DNA from: Sorex araneus
Lineage: Eukaryota; Chordata; Mammalia; Eulipotyphla; Soricidae
Assembly: GCF_027595985.1 (NCBI RefSeq)
Contig: NC_073306.1
Location: 80,390,599 to 80,454,598, forward strand
DNA length: 64,000 nt
Reading direction: 5' to 3'
The translations under genes and the position numbers were made by a program. A model generated the notes under the pieces. That model did no database searches and was not told the DNA's origin. It saw only the letters and a program-made list of their open reading frames with translations. Of the stretch, positions 1 to 11,320 are shown piece after piece (the stretch's first letter is position 1; every line of letters begins with the position of its first letter).

Positions 1-140
1 TGCATTCATTCTGTTCCAACAGTCCCCAGAGTCTCAACTCCTTCCAACATCAACTCTATCATCGAAATTGTATATGAATGACAATAGATGTAGGTAGGAT
101 TTATCCCGAGACAACATTTTTCTCTAGCTATGAACCTCTA

Positions 141-393
141 GGGCCTGGAGCCATAGCACAGCGGGTAAGGCATTTGCCTTGCACGTGGCTGACCCGGATT
201 TGATTCCTCTGTCCCTCTCGGAGAGCCTGGCAAGCTACCAATATCCTACCTGCACGGCAGAGCCTGGCAAGCTACTCGTGGCATATTGGATATGCCAAAA
301 ACAGTAACAACAAGTCTCATAATGGAGACGTTACTGGTGCCCGCTCGAACAAATCAATGAGCAATGGGGTGGGATAACAGTGATAGTGATGAA
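141..393 (+). repeat. SINE type B
   Basis: Head gggcctggagccatagcaca, then the ccctctcggagagcctggca module and aaaacagtaacaacaagtct, ending cagtgatagtgatgaa. Confidence 0.9.
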
Positions 394-483
394 CCTGTGA
401 AACCAAACAAATGTCATGCTTCCAATGTATAGGTGTCAGAAAGGCAGCCCAAGGAGCAGCAGAATATTTCACTCAAAAACATA

Positions 484-677
484 GGGCCAGAGAGAGAGAG
501 AAAGAAAGTTAAGGAGCTTGCCTTGCACATAATAAATCCCACTTAGGTCCCTGGCACCGCATGTGATCCTCCAAACAGCACCAAGAGTGATTACTGAGCA
601 GAGAGTTAGGAGTAAGCCCGGAGCACTACCAGATGTGAGCCCTAAACCAAAAAACAGACAAACAAACAAACAAAAAA
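484..677 (+). repeat. SINE type A, diverged
   Basis: Contains gagcttgccttgcaca and the body aagagtgattactgagcaga, with an A-rich, CAAA-repeat tail. Confidence 0.8.
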
Positions 678-1048
678 ATCTAGTATATCAGGACATGCCA
701 GTACACCCAGATGCAGCTTTGAAATAGTGATTATTATGTGTTGTAGAAACTTGAAATACAGCAAATGCAGGAAAAATCTTGGTTTCAATAACCCTTATCT
801 GCCTAATGATATATCCTCCCAAAGAATCTCATTTTTAAATCCCTCCCAGGACGTTTTTATCCACCAGAAAGAATTGACTCATCATGGAAAAGTCAACACC
901 ACACCCAGACAAACTTTCTCACAAACTCTTAATATCTCCCATTTTTTTCTTCTAAGGACCCATTAGCTTTCTCCCTAAAATATCCATATCACCCTCTTAC
1001 CATTCCACATGAGAATGCATTTAGCCTGGATTCTAAAGTCACCTTGAG

Positions 1049-1137
1049 GCTGAGAATGTGGCTCAGTGACACAGTTCCTGCCTTGTGTGTGAGAGGCCCT
1101 CAGTCCAATCGTCAGCACTTTGAAAAGGAGTCCATAA
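1049..1137 (+). repeat. tRNA-derived SINE (ID-like head), 5' part
   Basis: It begins gctgagaatgtggctcagtg and contains a B-box-like cagtccaatcgtcagcac. It resembles tRNA-headed SINEs of the ID type and differs from the abundant type A and B elements here. A relative lies at 23148-23220. Confidence 0.65.
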
Positions 1138-2092
1138 TGTCACTTTCCTCTGACTCGCTATTTGCGTATAGGAAGGCCATGGATTTTTAAGTATTGATTT
1201 TATAGCCTGCAACTTTACTGTACAAGTCTATTGTTTCCAGGAGTTTCTTGGTAGAGGTTTTAGGATTCTCTAGGTATAGAATTATGTCATCTGCAAATAG
1301 TGAGAGCTTGATTTCTTCCTTTCCTATCTGTATACCCTTAATGTCTTTTTCTTGCCTAATTGCTATTGCATGTACTTCCAGTACTATGTTGAACAGAAGT
1401 GGTGAGAGTGGGCATCCTTGTCTTGTCCCTGATCTTAGAGGGAAGGCCTTTAGTGTTTCTCCATTAAGGATAATGCTTGCCATGGGTTTGTGATAGATGG
1501 CTTCGACTATCTTGAGGAAAGTTCCTTCTAAGCCTATTTTGGTGAGAGTTTTCATCATAAATGGGTGTTGGATCTTGTCAAATGCTTTCTCTGCATCTAT
1601 TGAAGTGATTATATGGTTTTTATTTTTACTTTTGTTGATGTGATGGATTACATTGATTGATTTCCGAATGTTAAACCATTCTTGCATCCCCGGGATGAAT
1701 CCAACTTGATCGTGATGTATGATTTTTTTAATCAGTTGTTGGATTCTATTTGCTAGTATTTTGTTAAGAATCTTCGCATCCGTGTTCATCAGGGATATTG
1801 GCCTGTAGTTTTCTTTGTTTGTGGTATCTTTGTTTGCCTTTGGTATTAGGGAGATATGAGCTTCATAGAAACTGTTTGGTAGGGTCCCTGTTTTTTCAAT
1901 TTCCTTGAATAACTTGAAAAGAACTGGCAACAGGTCCTCTTTAAATATTTGGAAGAATTCGCCAGTGAATCCGTCCGGGCCTGGGCTTTTGTTTTTGGGA
2001 AGACATCTGATAGCAGTTTCAATTTCCTTAATATTAATGGGTCTATTCAGGTATTCCAAGTCTTCTTGATTCAGTTTTGGGAGATTGTAGGA
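1138..2092 (-). pseudogene. L1 ORF2 fragment, reverse transcriptase (inverted part)
   Basis: The minus strand keeps a 290-codon open stretch (2059-1187) from [20 protein letters not shown] through GFIPGMQEW and [24 protein letters not shown] motifs to FADD and KVAGYKINT. The frame then meets a stop (TAA) before KSMAFLYANSESEES. It lacks the endonuclease domain and any start. Confidence 0.9.
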
Positions 2093-3658
2093 ATCAAGGA
2101 ATTTGTCCCATTCACAATTGTGCCCCAGAAGATCAAGTACCTAGGAATCAGCCTAACTAAGGAAGTAAAGGATCTCTACAAGGAAAACTACAAAACACTA
2201 CTGAATGAAATAAAAGAGGACACGAGGAAATGGAAACACACTCCCTGCTCATGGATAGGAAGATTTAACATTGTCAAAATGGCAATACTCCCCAAAGTAC
2301 TATACAGATTCAATGCAATCCCTATGAGGATACCCATGAAATTCTTCAAAGAAATTGATCAAATACTCCTGAAATTCATATGGAACAATAAACGCCCACG
2401 AATAGCCAAAGCAATTCTTGGGAAAAAGACGATGGGAAGCATCACCCTCCCCAACTTCAAACTTTACTACAAAGCAGTAACAATTAAAACAGCATGGTAC
2501 TGGAACAAAGGCAGAACCGCTGATCAATGGAACAGGGTGGAATATCCCTACATGCAACCCAAAATATATGATCACCTGATCCTTGATAAGGGGGCAAGAA
2601 ATGTGAAATGGAACAAGGAAAGCCTCTTCAACAAATGGCGCTGGCATAACTGGACAGCCACATGCAAAAAAATGGGCTTAGACATCGACCTAACACCATG
2701 CACAAAAGTCAGATCAAAATGGATTAAAGACCTCAACATCAGACCACAATCCATAAGGTACATCGAAGACAAGGTCGGCAAAACCCTTCACGATATTGAA
2801 GCTAAAGGTATCTTCAAAGATGACACGGAACTAAGCAAGCAAGTAGAAACAGAGATAAACAAATGGGACTATATTAAACTAAAAAGCTTCTGCACTGCAA
2901 AAGACACAGTGACCAGAATTTAAAGGGAATCTACAGAATGGGAAAGGATATTCACCCAGTAACCATCTGATAAAGGATTAATAACAAGGGTATATAAAGT
3001 ACTGGTTGACCTCTACAAAAAGAAAACACCCAACCCCATCAAAAAATGGGGCGAAGAAATGAACAGAAACTTTCTCAAGGAAGAAATACGAATGGCTAAA
3101 AGGCACATGAAAAAATGCTCTTCATCACTAATCATCAGGGAGATGCAGATCAAAACAACTATGAGATACCATCTCACACCACAGAGACTGGCTCACATCC
3201 CAAAGAACAAAAACAACCGCTGTTGGAGAGGATGCGGGGAGAAAGGAACCCTCCTACACTGCTGGTGGGAATGTCGACTGGTTTAGCCCTTCTGGAAAAC
3301 AATATGGTCGATTCTCAAAAAATTAGAAATTGAGCTTCCATTTGACCCAGCAATACCACTCCTGGGAATATACCCTGGAGAAGCAAAAAAAATATAGTCA
3401 AAATGACATCTGCACCTGTATGTTTATCGCAGCACAGTTTACAATAGCCAGAATCTGGAAAAAAACCGAATGCCCGAGAACAGATGACTGGCTAAAAAAA
3501 CTTTGGTACATCTACACAATGGAATACTATGCAGCGGTTAGAAAGCATGAAGTCATGAAATTTGCATGTAAGTGGATCAACATGGAAAGTATGTTTAGTG
3601 AAATGAGTCAGAAAGAAAGAGACAGATACAGAAAGATTGCACTCATATGTGGAATATA
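2093..3658 (+). pseudogene. L1 ORF2 fragment, C-terminal part (forward)
   Basis: A long open stretch to 2923 covers the thumb and downstream region ([35 protein letters not shown]). After a stop, the ORF2 C-terminus continues in other frames: [20 protein letters not shown], then PFDPAIPLLGIYP and the ESERKRQIQKD end. Several stops and frame changes make it a pseudogene. Confidence 0.9.
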
Positions 3659-3886
3659 AAGTAGCAGAGAGGTACGATCTAGCAAAGATGCAACCTCTGG
3701 CAGAAAGCCGTCTGGACTTAGTCACTAAAATACTAAAATACAGAAATCTAGAACCTCACAGCCACTACTGTGGCCACATGACCTCATATCTCCTCAATCG
3801 CAGCAGTGGAAAACAAATTATCAAATGCTTCCTTTCCCGCAGGTCCGACTCTGGGGGGGAAACTCCAAACAATAATAGTGAGGTTT

Positions 3887-3915
3887 TTTGTTGTTGTTGT
3901 TGTTGTTGTTGTTGT
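3887..3915 (+). repeat. (TTG)n microsatellite in L1 3'UTR
   Basis: About nine TTG units inside the L1 3'UTR, followed by a G-rich stretch (3967-4010) that is typical of L1 3'UTRs. Confidence 0.95.
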
Positions 3916-4989
3916 ATGTAATCAAGGTAAAGAGAAAGTAAAGTGTAACTTACCAACTACACAGATGGGGTGGGGGACCGGGGGGCAGGGCGGGGTGGGG
4001 TGGGAGGTTTACTGTGGTTCTTGGTGGTGGAATACAAGCACTGGTGGAGGGATGGGTGTTCGAGCATTATGTAACTGAGACTTAAGCCTTAAAGCTTTGT
4101 AACTTTCAACATGGTGATTCAATAAAAAAAAAATTTAAAAAAAATAATAAAAAAAAAGAAAAGGAGTCCATAAAAATAAAGTCACCTTGAGTTACTTATT
4201 TCGCCCCGGATATCTCCCTTGTAAAGATAAGACATACATTTAAAAATATTTTTCTTGTTAATATATTTTTTGTTACCTGTCTCAGATAAAAACGTATATG
4301 TGTAGAGGGGAATTATTTTTCATCCCCAACAATTTATATTCTAAGATGGAATATAAATAGGAAAAGAGGAAGGACTGAAGGACCCCAAGCAAGTTCAAAC
4401 CTAGCCAGACTATCTCTATGCGGTTTTGAGGCTTAAGAACAAGCCTCTTTACTCAGTTCTCTGTCCAAAAGAGTGGCTGTGTTGAAACAGGAAAAGTCTG
4501 GAGTAAATCTAGCAATTTTTTTTTTTGTATTTCAGTCAATTTCTCTAAATTTTTAAATAGGGAACAATTAGGTCTTTGGTTTTTACAATGGAATGGAAAT
4601 TGGCCATCCTATCTCAGTTTATATATAGGTTGTGGGACCCTGTATGATTCTAATAAATTACTGCTATACAGATAAATTAATCACACCAATCTGCTTCTGG
4701 TTGTTCTGTTATTCTACTTATGCTTTTGAATAATTTATTTAACTCTTCCTATGCTATGATGATATACTTTTGTTATAAATAATCATATTTTGCTATCTAC
4801 CAAGGCCAGACCACATTTTTCCAAAATCTAAATTCAAAGGAAAACTGAGATTATTTTTCCACTATAATTGATACCATATCATTTTCCAGTATAATTGTAG
4901 CATAATTGTATAACTTGGCAGAAAGCAAAAATAGAACCCTACCTTCATAGTATCACAAAATGGGTGGTATAAAGACCTTATTTACTTTT

Positions 4990-5160
4990 ATTTTGTTTTG
5001 GGGCCAGACCCAGTGGTGCTCACTGGGACTTACTTTTGGCTCTGGGCCCAGGAACATCTTCTGGCAGGGTTGGGGGACTATATGTGGTGCTGGGGATAAA
5101 ACCTGGGTTGGCTGTATGGCAAGGCAAATGCCCTACCCACTGTATTATCTCTCCAGCCCC
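4990..5160 (-). repeat. SINE type A
   Basis: Minus orientation: ends ctctccagcccc on the plus strand with aggcaaatgccctaccca, the reverse complement of the tRNA head. Confidence 0.85.
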
Positions 5161-5179
5161 CAAAATCTAAATTTTAAAA

Positions 5180-5365
5180 GTACAGAGGAGATAGTACAGG
5201 AGATAGGGCACTTAGCTTGCAAGTGGCTGACCTGGGTTCAATTCCTGGAACCATATACACAGTCCTCTAAGAACCAGTCCCCTGAGAACCAGAAGTAACC
5301 CTGAGAAATAGGAGTAATCTCTGAACATAGAGCTAGGATAAGCATTGCAAGTGTGACTCAGGAAA
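5180..5365 (+). repeat. SINE type A, diverged
   Basis: Head gaggagatagtacaggagat, B-box-like gggttcaattcc, and body words cctgagaacc and aggagtaatctctgaa. Confidence 0.7.
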
Positions 5366-5371
5366 AAGAAA

Positions 5372-5522
5372 GTGAGGGAGGTGGCATAGGAAGCATAGGA
5401 GGTAAGTACTTGTAGTTTGATCCCTGGTTTTGCATATGGTCCCCTGAGTATCCACAAGGGTCATTCCTGAGTACAAGCCCAAGAACAGCCCCTGAACATA
5501 TTGAGCTATGTCCCCCAAACTC
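5372..5522 (+). repeat. SINE type A, diverged
   Basis: tttgatccctggttt, catatggtcccctgagta and ggtcattcctgagtacaagc mark a second copy directly after the previous one. Confidence 0.7.
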
Positions 5523-5569
5523 CTAAATAAGGTACAATATATTAATAATAGTATAGCTTTTTTTAAAAT

Positions 5570-5721
5570 TTTTTGGTCACACCACCTGGGTTTACTCCTG
5601 GGTCTGCACTCAGGAATCACTTCTGGCAATGTTCAGGAGACCATATGGGGTGTCGGGGATAGAACCCAGGTTGGCTGAGTGTAAGGCAAATGTCCTACCC
5701 ACTGTACTATTGCTCTGGCCA
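5570..5721 (-). repeat. SINE type A
   Basis: gtcacaccacctgggtttac, ccatatggggtgtcggggat and aggcaaatgtcctaccca in reverse orientation. Confidence 0.85.
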
Positions 5722-6088
5722 AGTATACCATGTTTTTTAGAGGAAGAGAGACCATAAACAAGACAGGAAACTCAGGAGCCAAGTGAAAAAATTCAGCTAC
5801 ACAAAATTAAACATTTTATTCTGGCAATGTCTATTATAAACAAGACAAAGAAAAAGACAATCATAGGATAGTAAATTATGTGTAACACATAAAATGACTA
5901 ATACAAAAATTATTAAGAAAAATACATCTCAACAAAAAAGCTAAGTAAATGGAAATTCATAAAAGAAACTAATAAAAGTCCAGAGATTATAGGACAATAA
6001 TTAAAAGCCTACAGATCAAAACTTATCTCAAATAATGAGATAGAAGTCTTCAAATATGAGATTGGGAAAATATGAAACATATAATTTG

Positions 6089-7205
6089 GGGTCAGACAGA
6101 TAGTTCAATAGAATCACATTTATGTCTTTTTTTTTTTTTTTTTATTTTTTTATAGTTTATTTTTAATTAGTGAGTCAACGTGAGGGTACAGTTACAGATT
6201 TATACATTTTTGTGCTCATGTTTCTCCCTTACAAAGTTTGATAACCCATCCCTTCACCAGTGCCCATTCTCCACCACCAGTAAACCCAACATCCCACCCC
6301 CCCTTCCCAGTCCCGTCTCCCCCCACCCCACACTGCCACTATGGCAGGGTATTCCCTTTTGTTCTCTCTCTCTGATTAGGTGTTGTGGTTTGCAATAAAG
6401 GTGTTGAGTGGCCATTGCGTTCAGTCTCTAGTCTATATTTGGCCCGCATCATCTTTCCCCCACATGACCAACAACCACATTTTACTTGCTGTTCCCTTCT
6501 CTGAGTTGCCCAGGATGAGAGAACAGCCTCCAAGCCATGGTGACAACCTCCTGGTACTTATTTCTACTATTCTTGGGTGTTCGTCTTACAGTCTATTATT
6601 CTATATTCCACAGATGAGTGCAATCTTTCTATGTCTGTCTCTCTCTTTCTGACTCATTTCACTTAGCATGATACTTTCCATGTAGATCCACTTATATGCA
6701 AACGTCATGACCTCATTTTTTCTAACAGCTGCATAGTATTCCATTGTATATATGTACCAGAGTTTCTTCAACCAGTCATCTGTTCTAGGGCACTCGGGTT
6801 TTTTCCAGATTCTGCCTATTGTAAACAGTGCTGCGGTGAACATATAAGTGCATATGTCACTTCGACTATACTTTTTGGCTTTTCTGGGATATATTCCCAG
6901 CAGTGGTATTGCTGGGTCAAATGGGAGCTCAACCTCAAGTTTTTTGAGAATTGTCCATACTGTTTTCCAAAAGGGCTGAACTAGCCGGCATTCCCACCAG
7001 CAGTGTAGAAGGGTCCCTTTCTCCCCACATCCTCTCCAACAGCGGTTGCTTTTGTTCTTTTGGATCACATTTATGTCTTGTATGTAGGAGGCCCTGATGT
7101 GACCCCTAGCACATCATGGTCTCCCAAGCATCACTGGGAGTGACCCCTGAGCATTGATATGGAATATCCCCTGAACACTATTGAATGTGACCCCCAAATG
7201 CAAAC
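6089..7205 (+). mobile_element. Type A SINE split by an L1
   Basis: The SINE starts with ggggtcagacagatagttca, is cut at 6128, and resumes at 7080 with tgtaggaggccctgatgtga-type body and gtgacccccaaatgcaaac. The word atcacatttatgtctt occurs at 6113-6128 and 7064-7079 and is the target duplication of the inner L1. Confidence 0.85.
6129..7063 (-). mobile_element. 5'-truncated L1 3' end (minus orientation)
   Basis: The T run at 6127-6146 is the poly(A) tail. The minus strand from 7068 to 6601 reads 155 codons of the ORF2 C-terminus without a stop: [60 protein letters not shown] and SEMSQKERDRHRKIALICGI. The long open frame and the 16-bp target duplication suggest a young copy. Confidence 0.93.
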
Positions 7206-7479
7206 CAAACCAGACATATATAATTCTGATAGAAATAATATATGATCTTTATTAAATGAATATTCACTAAACTCTTGATACTGATTATTTCATTTAATAT
7301 TTATGGCAATACTAAGTAGCTTGTGTTTTTCATTTAAAGACATAATGAATGATAGAGCCCAGACTCAAACCTGGGCAATCTGATGCCCAAAGTCCCATCT
7401 CTGATTTAATATGCCCAGTGCTAATGAGGAAGCCTCTAAATGATTTGCTACAGAGTTTAGAGAAAGCAACACAACCATC

Positions 7480-7729
7480 ACTGTATCACTGTCATTCCGT
7501 TGCTCATCCATTTGCTCGAGTGGGCACCAGTAAGGTCTTCATTGTGAGACTTGTTGTTACTGTTTTTGGTATATCAAATATGCCACAGGTAGCTTGTCAG
7601 GCTCTGCTGTGCGGGCGGGATACTTTCAGTAGTTTGCTGGGCTCTCATAGAGGGGGAGGGAAGGAATTGAATCTGGATCGGCCGCATGCAAGGCAAATGC
7701 CCTACCCGCTGTGCTATCGCTCTAGCTCT
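7480..7729 (-). repeat. SINE type B
   Basis: Reverse complement of the type B body: cactgtcattccgttgctca, gttgttactgtttttggtat, ending gtgctatcgctctagctc. Confidence 0.9.
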
Positions 7730-7996
7730 ACAACCATAGCTATCAATATTAAAAGAACTCATTCTCTTTGACCTGACATCAACCCTCCCTCCCCCCACCC
7801 CGCAATGAAAGGGCATCCATGATCCTGGCATTGCCTACTTTTTGACTATCTGGTAGAATTTGCCTGCTAACGCATCTGGGTTTTAAATTTTCATTTTGTT
7901 GTAACAGACTTCAAACCATTGCTTTTCATAATGATGAAATAGATATATTCTCAATATTCTGTTGTTTCTTGGATTTTTGGAAGAGGTTGTTTGCTT

Positions 7997-8155
7997 TGGA
8001 GGGGCCACATTCAGTGTTGCTTTGGGCTTATTCCTGGCTCTGTACTTAGGGATCACTCCTGGAGGCACTCTAGGGATCATATGCAGTGCCTGGAATTGAA
8101 TCTGGAATTGAATCAGTGCAAATGCCTTACTTTCTGTACCATCTCTCTGGCCCCT
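7997..8155 (-). repeat. SINE type A, diverged
   Basis: cttattcctggctctgtact, ggatcactcctgga and ccatctctctggcccc. The word gaattgaatctggaattgaa shows a small internal duplication. Confidence 0.8.
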
Positions 8156-8935
8156 TGAATTGACTTGGTAAATTATTTTCTCCAGGAAATCATCTGACTT
8201 TTATTAAGCTCCTATCTTCCAATTTCTCCCTTTCCTATCTGCATGCTGATACCATTGCAGGGACTCAGCAAAACACCCCAACTTCAAGTTCCAACAGCCT
8301 CCTCGGAAGGAATGCAATTCTTCCTGCATTGTTGAACCCTGAGTTACCTCCGTGAACTCTTTTCACCTTTCAGCCAGTGGATGCCCACTTAAGCAATCTC
8401 TCACATAAATTTCTCTGTTGAAACCTGCACAGGCTTTTCTCCTGCCACAGTGTTGACTGAAGTATTAACTGTTACTTAAGTTTTCAAACTTATTACAATC
8501 AATTTTATGTGGTCACCCCTTCTTTATAAAATCTCTGTACAATATTTTCTTTATTTTAATGCTTGCATTTATTTTTACTTGATTTTTGTTGATCTTTCAT
8601 AGTCTTTTAAATAATTTTTTGGGGGTATTTCCCTTATTTGCTCTATTATATACTATTTCCCTTTTAATTATTAGGGGTCCTCTCCAGTAATGTTCAGGGG
8701 GTCAGGGGCTACTCCTTATGATACCTGGCCCAGCTCTACTGACTAAAGTTTAGTGCCACCCTGTGACCTGTGCTGCTTAGAACTAGAGTTACCCAAGGTG
8801 GGGCACCCAACCCCATTAGCAAGGGGTCTGAGCATACAAAGCACATCCACCAGAACTTTGAACTCTCTCTGCTCCATTCTTTTTAGCCTAATTGAGTGTT
8901 TTGCCTAACAAATTAACTTGTGTCAATCTTGTATA

Positions 8936-9055
8936 CAGCTGACTGGTGTTCAATCCTTGGCAACCCATAATGATCCCCCAAGCACTATCAGAAGTGACCC
9001 CTGAGCACAGAGCAGGAGTAAGCTCTGAACACTGTGTGTGGAATGTGATCACCCC
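8936..9055 (+). repeat. SINE type A, partial
   Basis: Starts inside the B box (gttcaatccttgg) and has the body agtgacccctgagcacagag. Confidence 0.75.
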
Positions 9056-10520
9056 ATAATTATCTTAATCGGAAAGTACTTGTACTTTGGGTAAATAACC
9101 CAACCTGCCTGAATTAACCTTGTGATATCTACTAAGAATCCACTATGGCAAGTAGTGGTCAATCTTTATATAATATAATCTATATGTACAAAATTCTAAA
9201 ATTTGAGCACAGGGTTTTATGTGTTTCCTTTATATCAGGCTTCATTGCATTGCTCAAAGCTTTCACATCCAAATCTTTTTGGGTCATATACGTTTTTAGA
9301 GTGATATTTTAGTATATGTGATAAATTTTTTCAGTTTGTGATTTTTTTTGCCTTAAATTACTAGAATGAAAGAATATAAATTTTAACTGCATGTATGTTA
9401 TTAAATGGAGCAGAGTATCTTGGCAAGTAAAAAGGGAATGCCTCAGAGTATGCATATTATGATCCCATTTTTTAGTATTGAAAGAAAGTAAAACCCTTTT
9501 TTTTGAACACATTGCAATATATTTGAGTTAGAAAAAAGGCCGTTAAATTGTGTGACCCAGACAAGCACTACAACTTAAGTATGTGCAAATACCATAAGAA
9601 AAGTGTGTCATTTCTGGTTGTTGTAACAATAAAGAGAAGAGAAAAGAGTAGGGGGTGGGGGTCAATGTGTGTGGGAGGCTGTTATCACCATTTCTTCCAG
9701 GAGAGTGACTGAAAGTAGGTAAGAAAGAGTGTAGATAATTTGATTTCACCTCCTACACAGACCATATTTTACCTTGGCCCTGGAAAGAGGCATAAAAAGA
9801 TAACCTGTTTTCATTTTACATAGCCTGATAGGAAGATAAGCCATATGAAAAAGCAAGTCACTAATAATAAAATATAAGTTTATTACAGCAATAAGTTCAT
9901 GTTGATGCAAATATAAGGAAATAAATGTCTAGGAACACATACCTAAATCAGTCTAATAATCCTCTAAGGAATAGGAGATTATTGGAACTTTGTCATTGCT
10001 ACATGTCTGTTTTATTTGCATTCATTTTCTACAGATGTGTGTGCAAAAATATTTTTCCCATAGGATTTACATTTAGCACATGAAACTAAAAAATAAAATC
10101 ACAAACTCAGGTGTTAAAAAAACATCTCGAACACCAGACACATTGATGCAAAATTTTGCGTTTCAGGTAATTAATAGACTCTGAAGCTCAATTATGGATT
10201 GCCTAGGTTCATACTCTAGTAGACACATGGAGAAGTTAATGGCAGAATACTGGGTAGACTGTCAATTTCTCCCATATTCTCCAAGGAAATGAAAGCTGGC
10301 TGAATCTCTCATCTGCAATCGACCCTCTCTGGGAGAGATGCTGCTACAGTCCCCCACATTGTTCCTGCCATGAGGGCACCCACACTCATCCATGTGATCT
10401 TTGAGCAATGAGAGGTGGACTGTTATCTGAATATCTTTCTGGAATTTGGTTTAAAACCATCTCATCACCCCTAAATGAGAAGGTAGAGTTATGAGTGAGA
10501 TTTGAAAACACATATTCAAT

Positions 10521-10930
10521 GATCCAGAGACTATAAAGCAAAGCTCCCAGAAGAGAGCAAAGACACAGAATCCCCTACACCCGAGCCAGGCTGTCTTCAC
10601 TGGGCCCCTCAGAGAGGGGCGGGTTGAGTTTCTCTCCCTGCCTCAAGCAGAACCTCAGCAGCTGAAAACCTGCAGAACCCAGCCACAGCCATGCTCAAGG
10701 ACACTCTCCACATGCTTGGATGAGCCTCACCCATGAAGGAGCTGGCAGAGGAACCCAGGTATGCGGGACCCGGGGCTGATATCTCCAAGCCTGCTGGATT
10801 GGGACTGGGCCTCCTCCACCCAGATCCCCCATTGTCCAGTGGCTTGGCAGCCATACCCACTAACTGCCCCTGGCGCCATGTAATCCCATCAAAGGCCAAG
10901 ATCCAGAGACTATAAAACAGAGCTTTTGGA
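10521..10930. repeat. ~376-bp repeat, copy 1
   Basis: The word gatccagagactataaa begins the block at 10521 and recurs at 10900, giving a 379-bp period and slightly more than one unit. The unit shares many words with 23990-24425, in the same order: gccaggctgtctt, gatgagcctca, aacccaggtatgc and an ending actgcccctggcg. It is not SINE A, SINE B or L1. Its class (satellite-like unit, or element with short terminal repeats) is unknown to me. Confidence 0.75.
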
Positions 10931-11030
10931 AGTGCTCAGCCGAGAATCTCTTATAGTCTAGCCCACTGATGTACCTAAAGCAGCACACATGTATTGGTTA
11001 TAACATACTTGCTTGTGTTCTCTTATATAC

Positions 11031-11320
11031 ATTCTCTGTCCCTCTCAGAGAGCCTGGCAAGATACCAAGAGTATCCTGCCCTCATGGCAGAGCCTGGCAA
11101 GCTCCCCGTAACATATTCGATATGCAAAAAACAGTAACAATAACAGATCTCATTCCACTGACCCTGAAAGAGCCTCCAATACAGCACCTTTGGGAAGGCC
11201 GAGTAAGGAGAGGCTGCTAAAATCTCAGGGCTGGGGACGAATGGAGATGTTACTGGTGTCCGCTCAAGCAAAACAATAAACAATGGGATGACAGCAATAC
11301 AGTGATTCAATGCTCTAATC
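11031..11320 (+). repeat. SINE type B, long variant lacking the head
   Basis: Starts at the ccctctcagagagcctggca module. Between aacagatctca and atggagatgttactgg it carries about 88 bp (11153-11240) that the other type B copies in this window lack. Confidence 0.8.

Larger units (their letters stand above)
1138..4157. mobile_element. L1 retrotransposon copy with 5' inversion
   Basis: A 5'-truncated L1 in two opposed parts. Positions 1138 to about 2092 read on the minus strand as the ORF2 reverse transcriptase, with the FADD motif in [20 protein letters not shown]. From about 2093 the plus strand continues ORF2 ([20 protein letters not shown]), the Cys-rich end with HCWWECR near 3250-3280, the 3'UTR and an A-rich tail ending at 4157. 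The coding order is continuous across the two parts, as expected from twin priming. Frameshifts and stops (for example TAG at 3283-3285) show that it is dead. Confidence 0.93.
1034..4191 (+). mobile_element. Nested insertion: L1 inside the tail of a small SINE
   Basis: The 15-bp word taaagtcaccttgag occurs at 1034-1048 and 4177-4191 and is the target duplication of a plus-strand tRNA-type SINE that starts at 1049. The SINE is interrupted after gaaaaggagtccataa (1122-1137), and that 16-bp word recurs at 4158-4173 as the L1 target duplication. The SINE therefore came first and the L1 entered its 3' tail. Confidence 0.92.

Noticed and set aside
3765..3956. Poly-Gln reading frame
   Set aside because: It comes from the TTG repeat in the L1 3'UTR and has no start context or homology.
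8670..8770. Possible minus-strand SINE (ggggtcctctccagtaatgt)
   Set aside because: The match is too weak to set boundaries or family.
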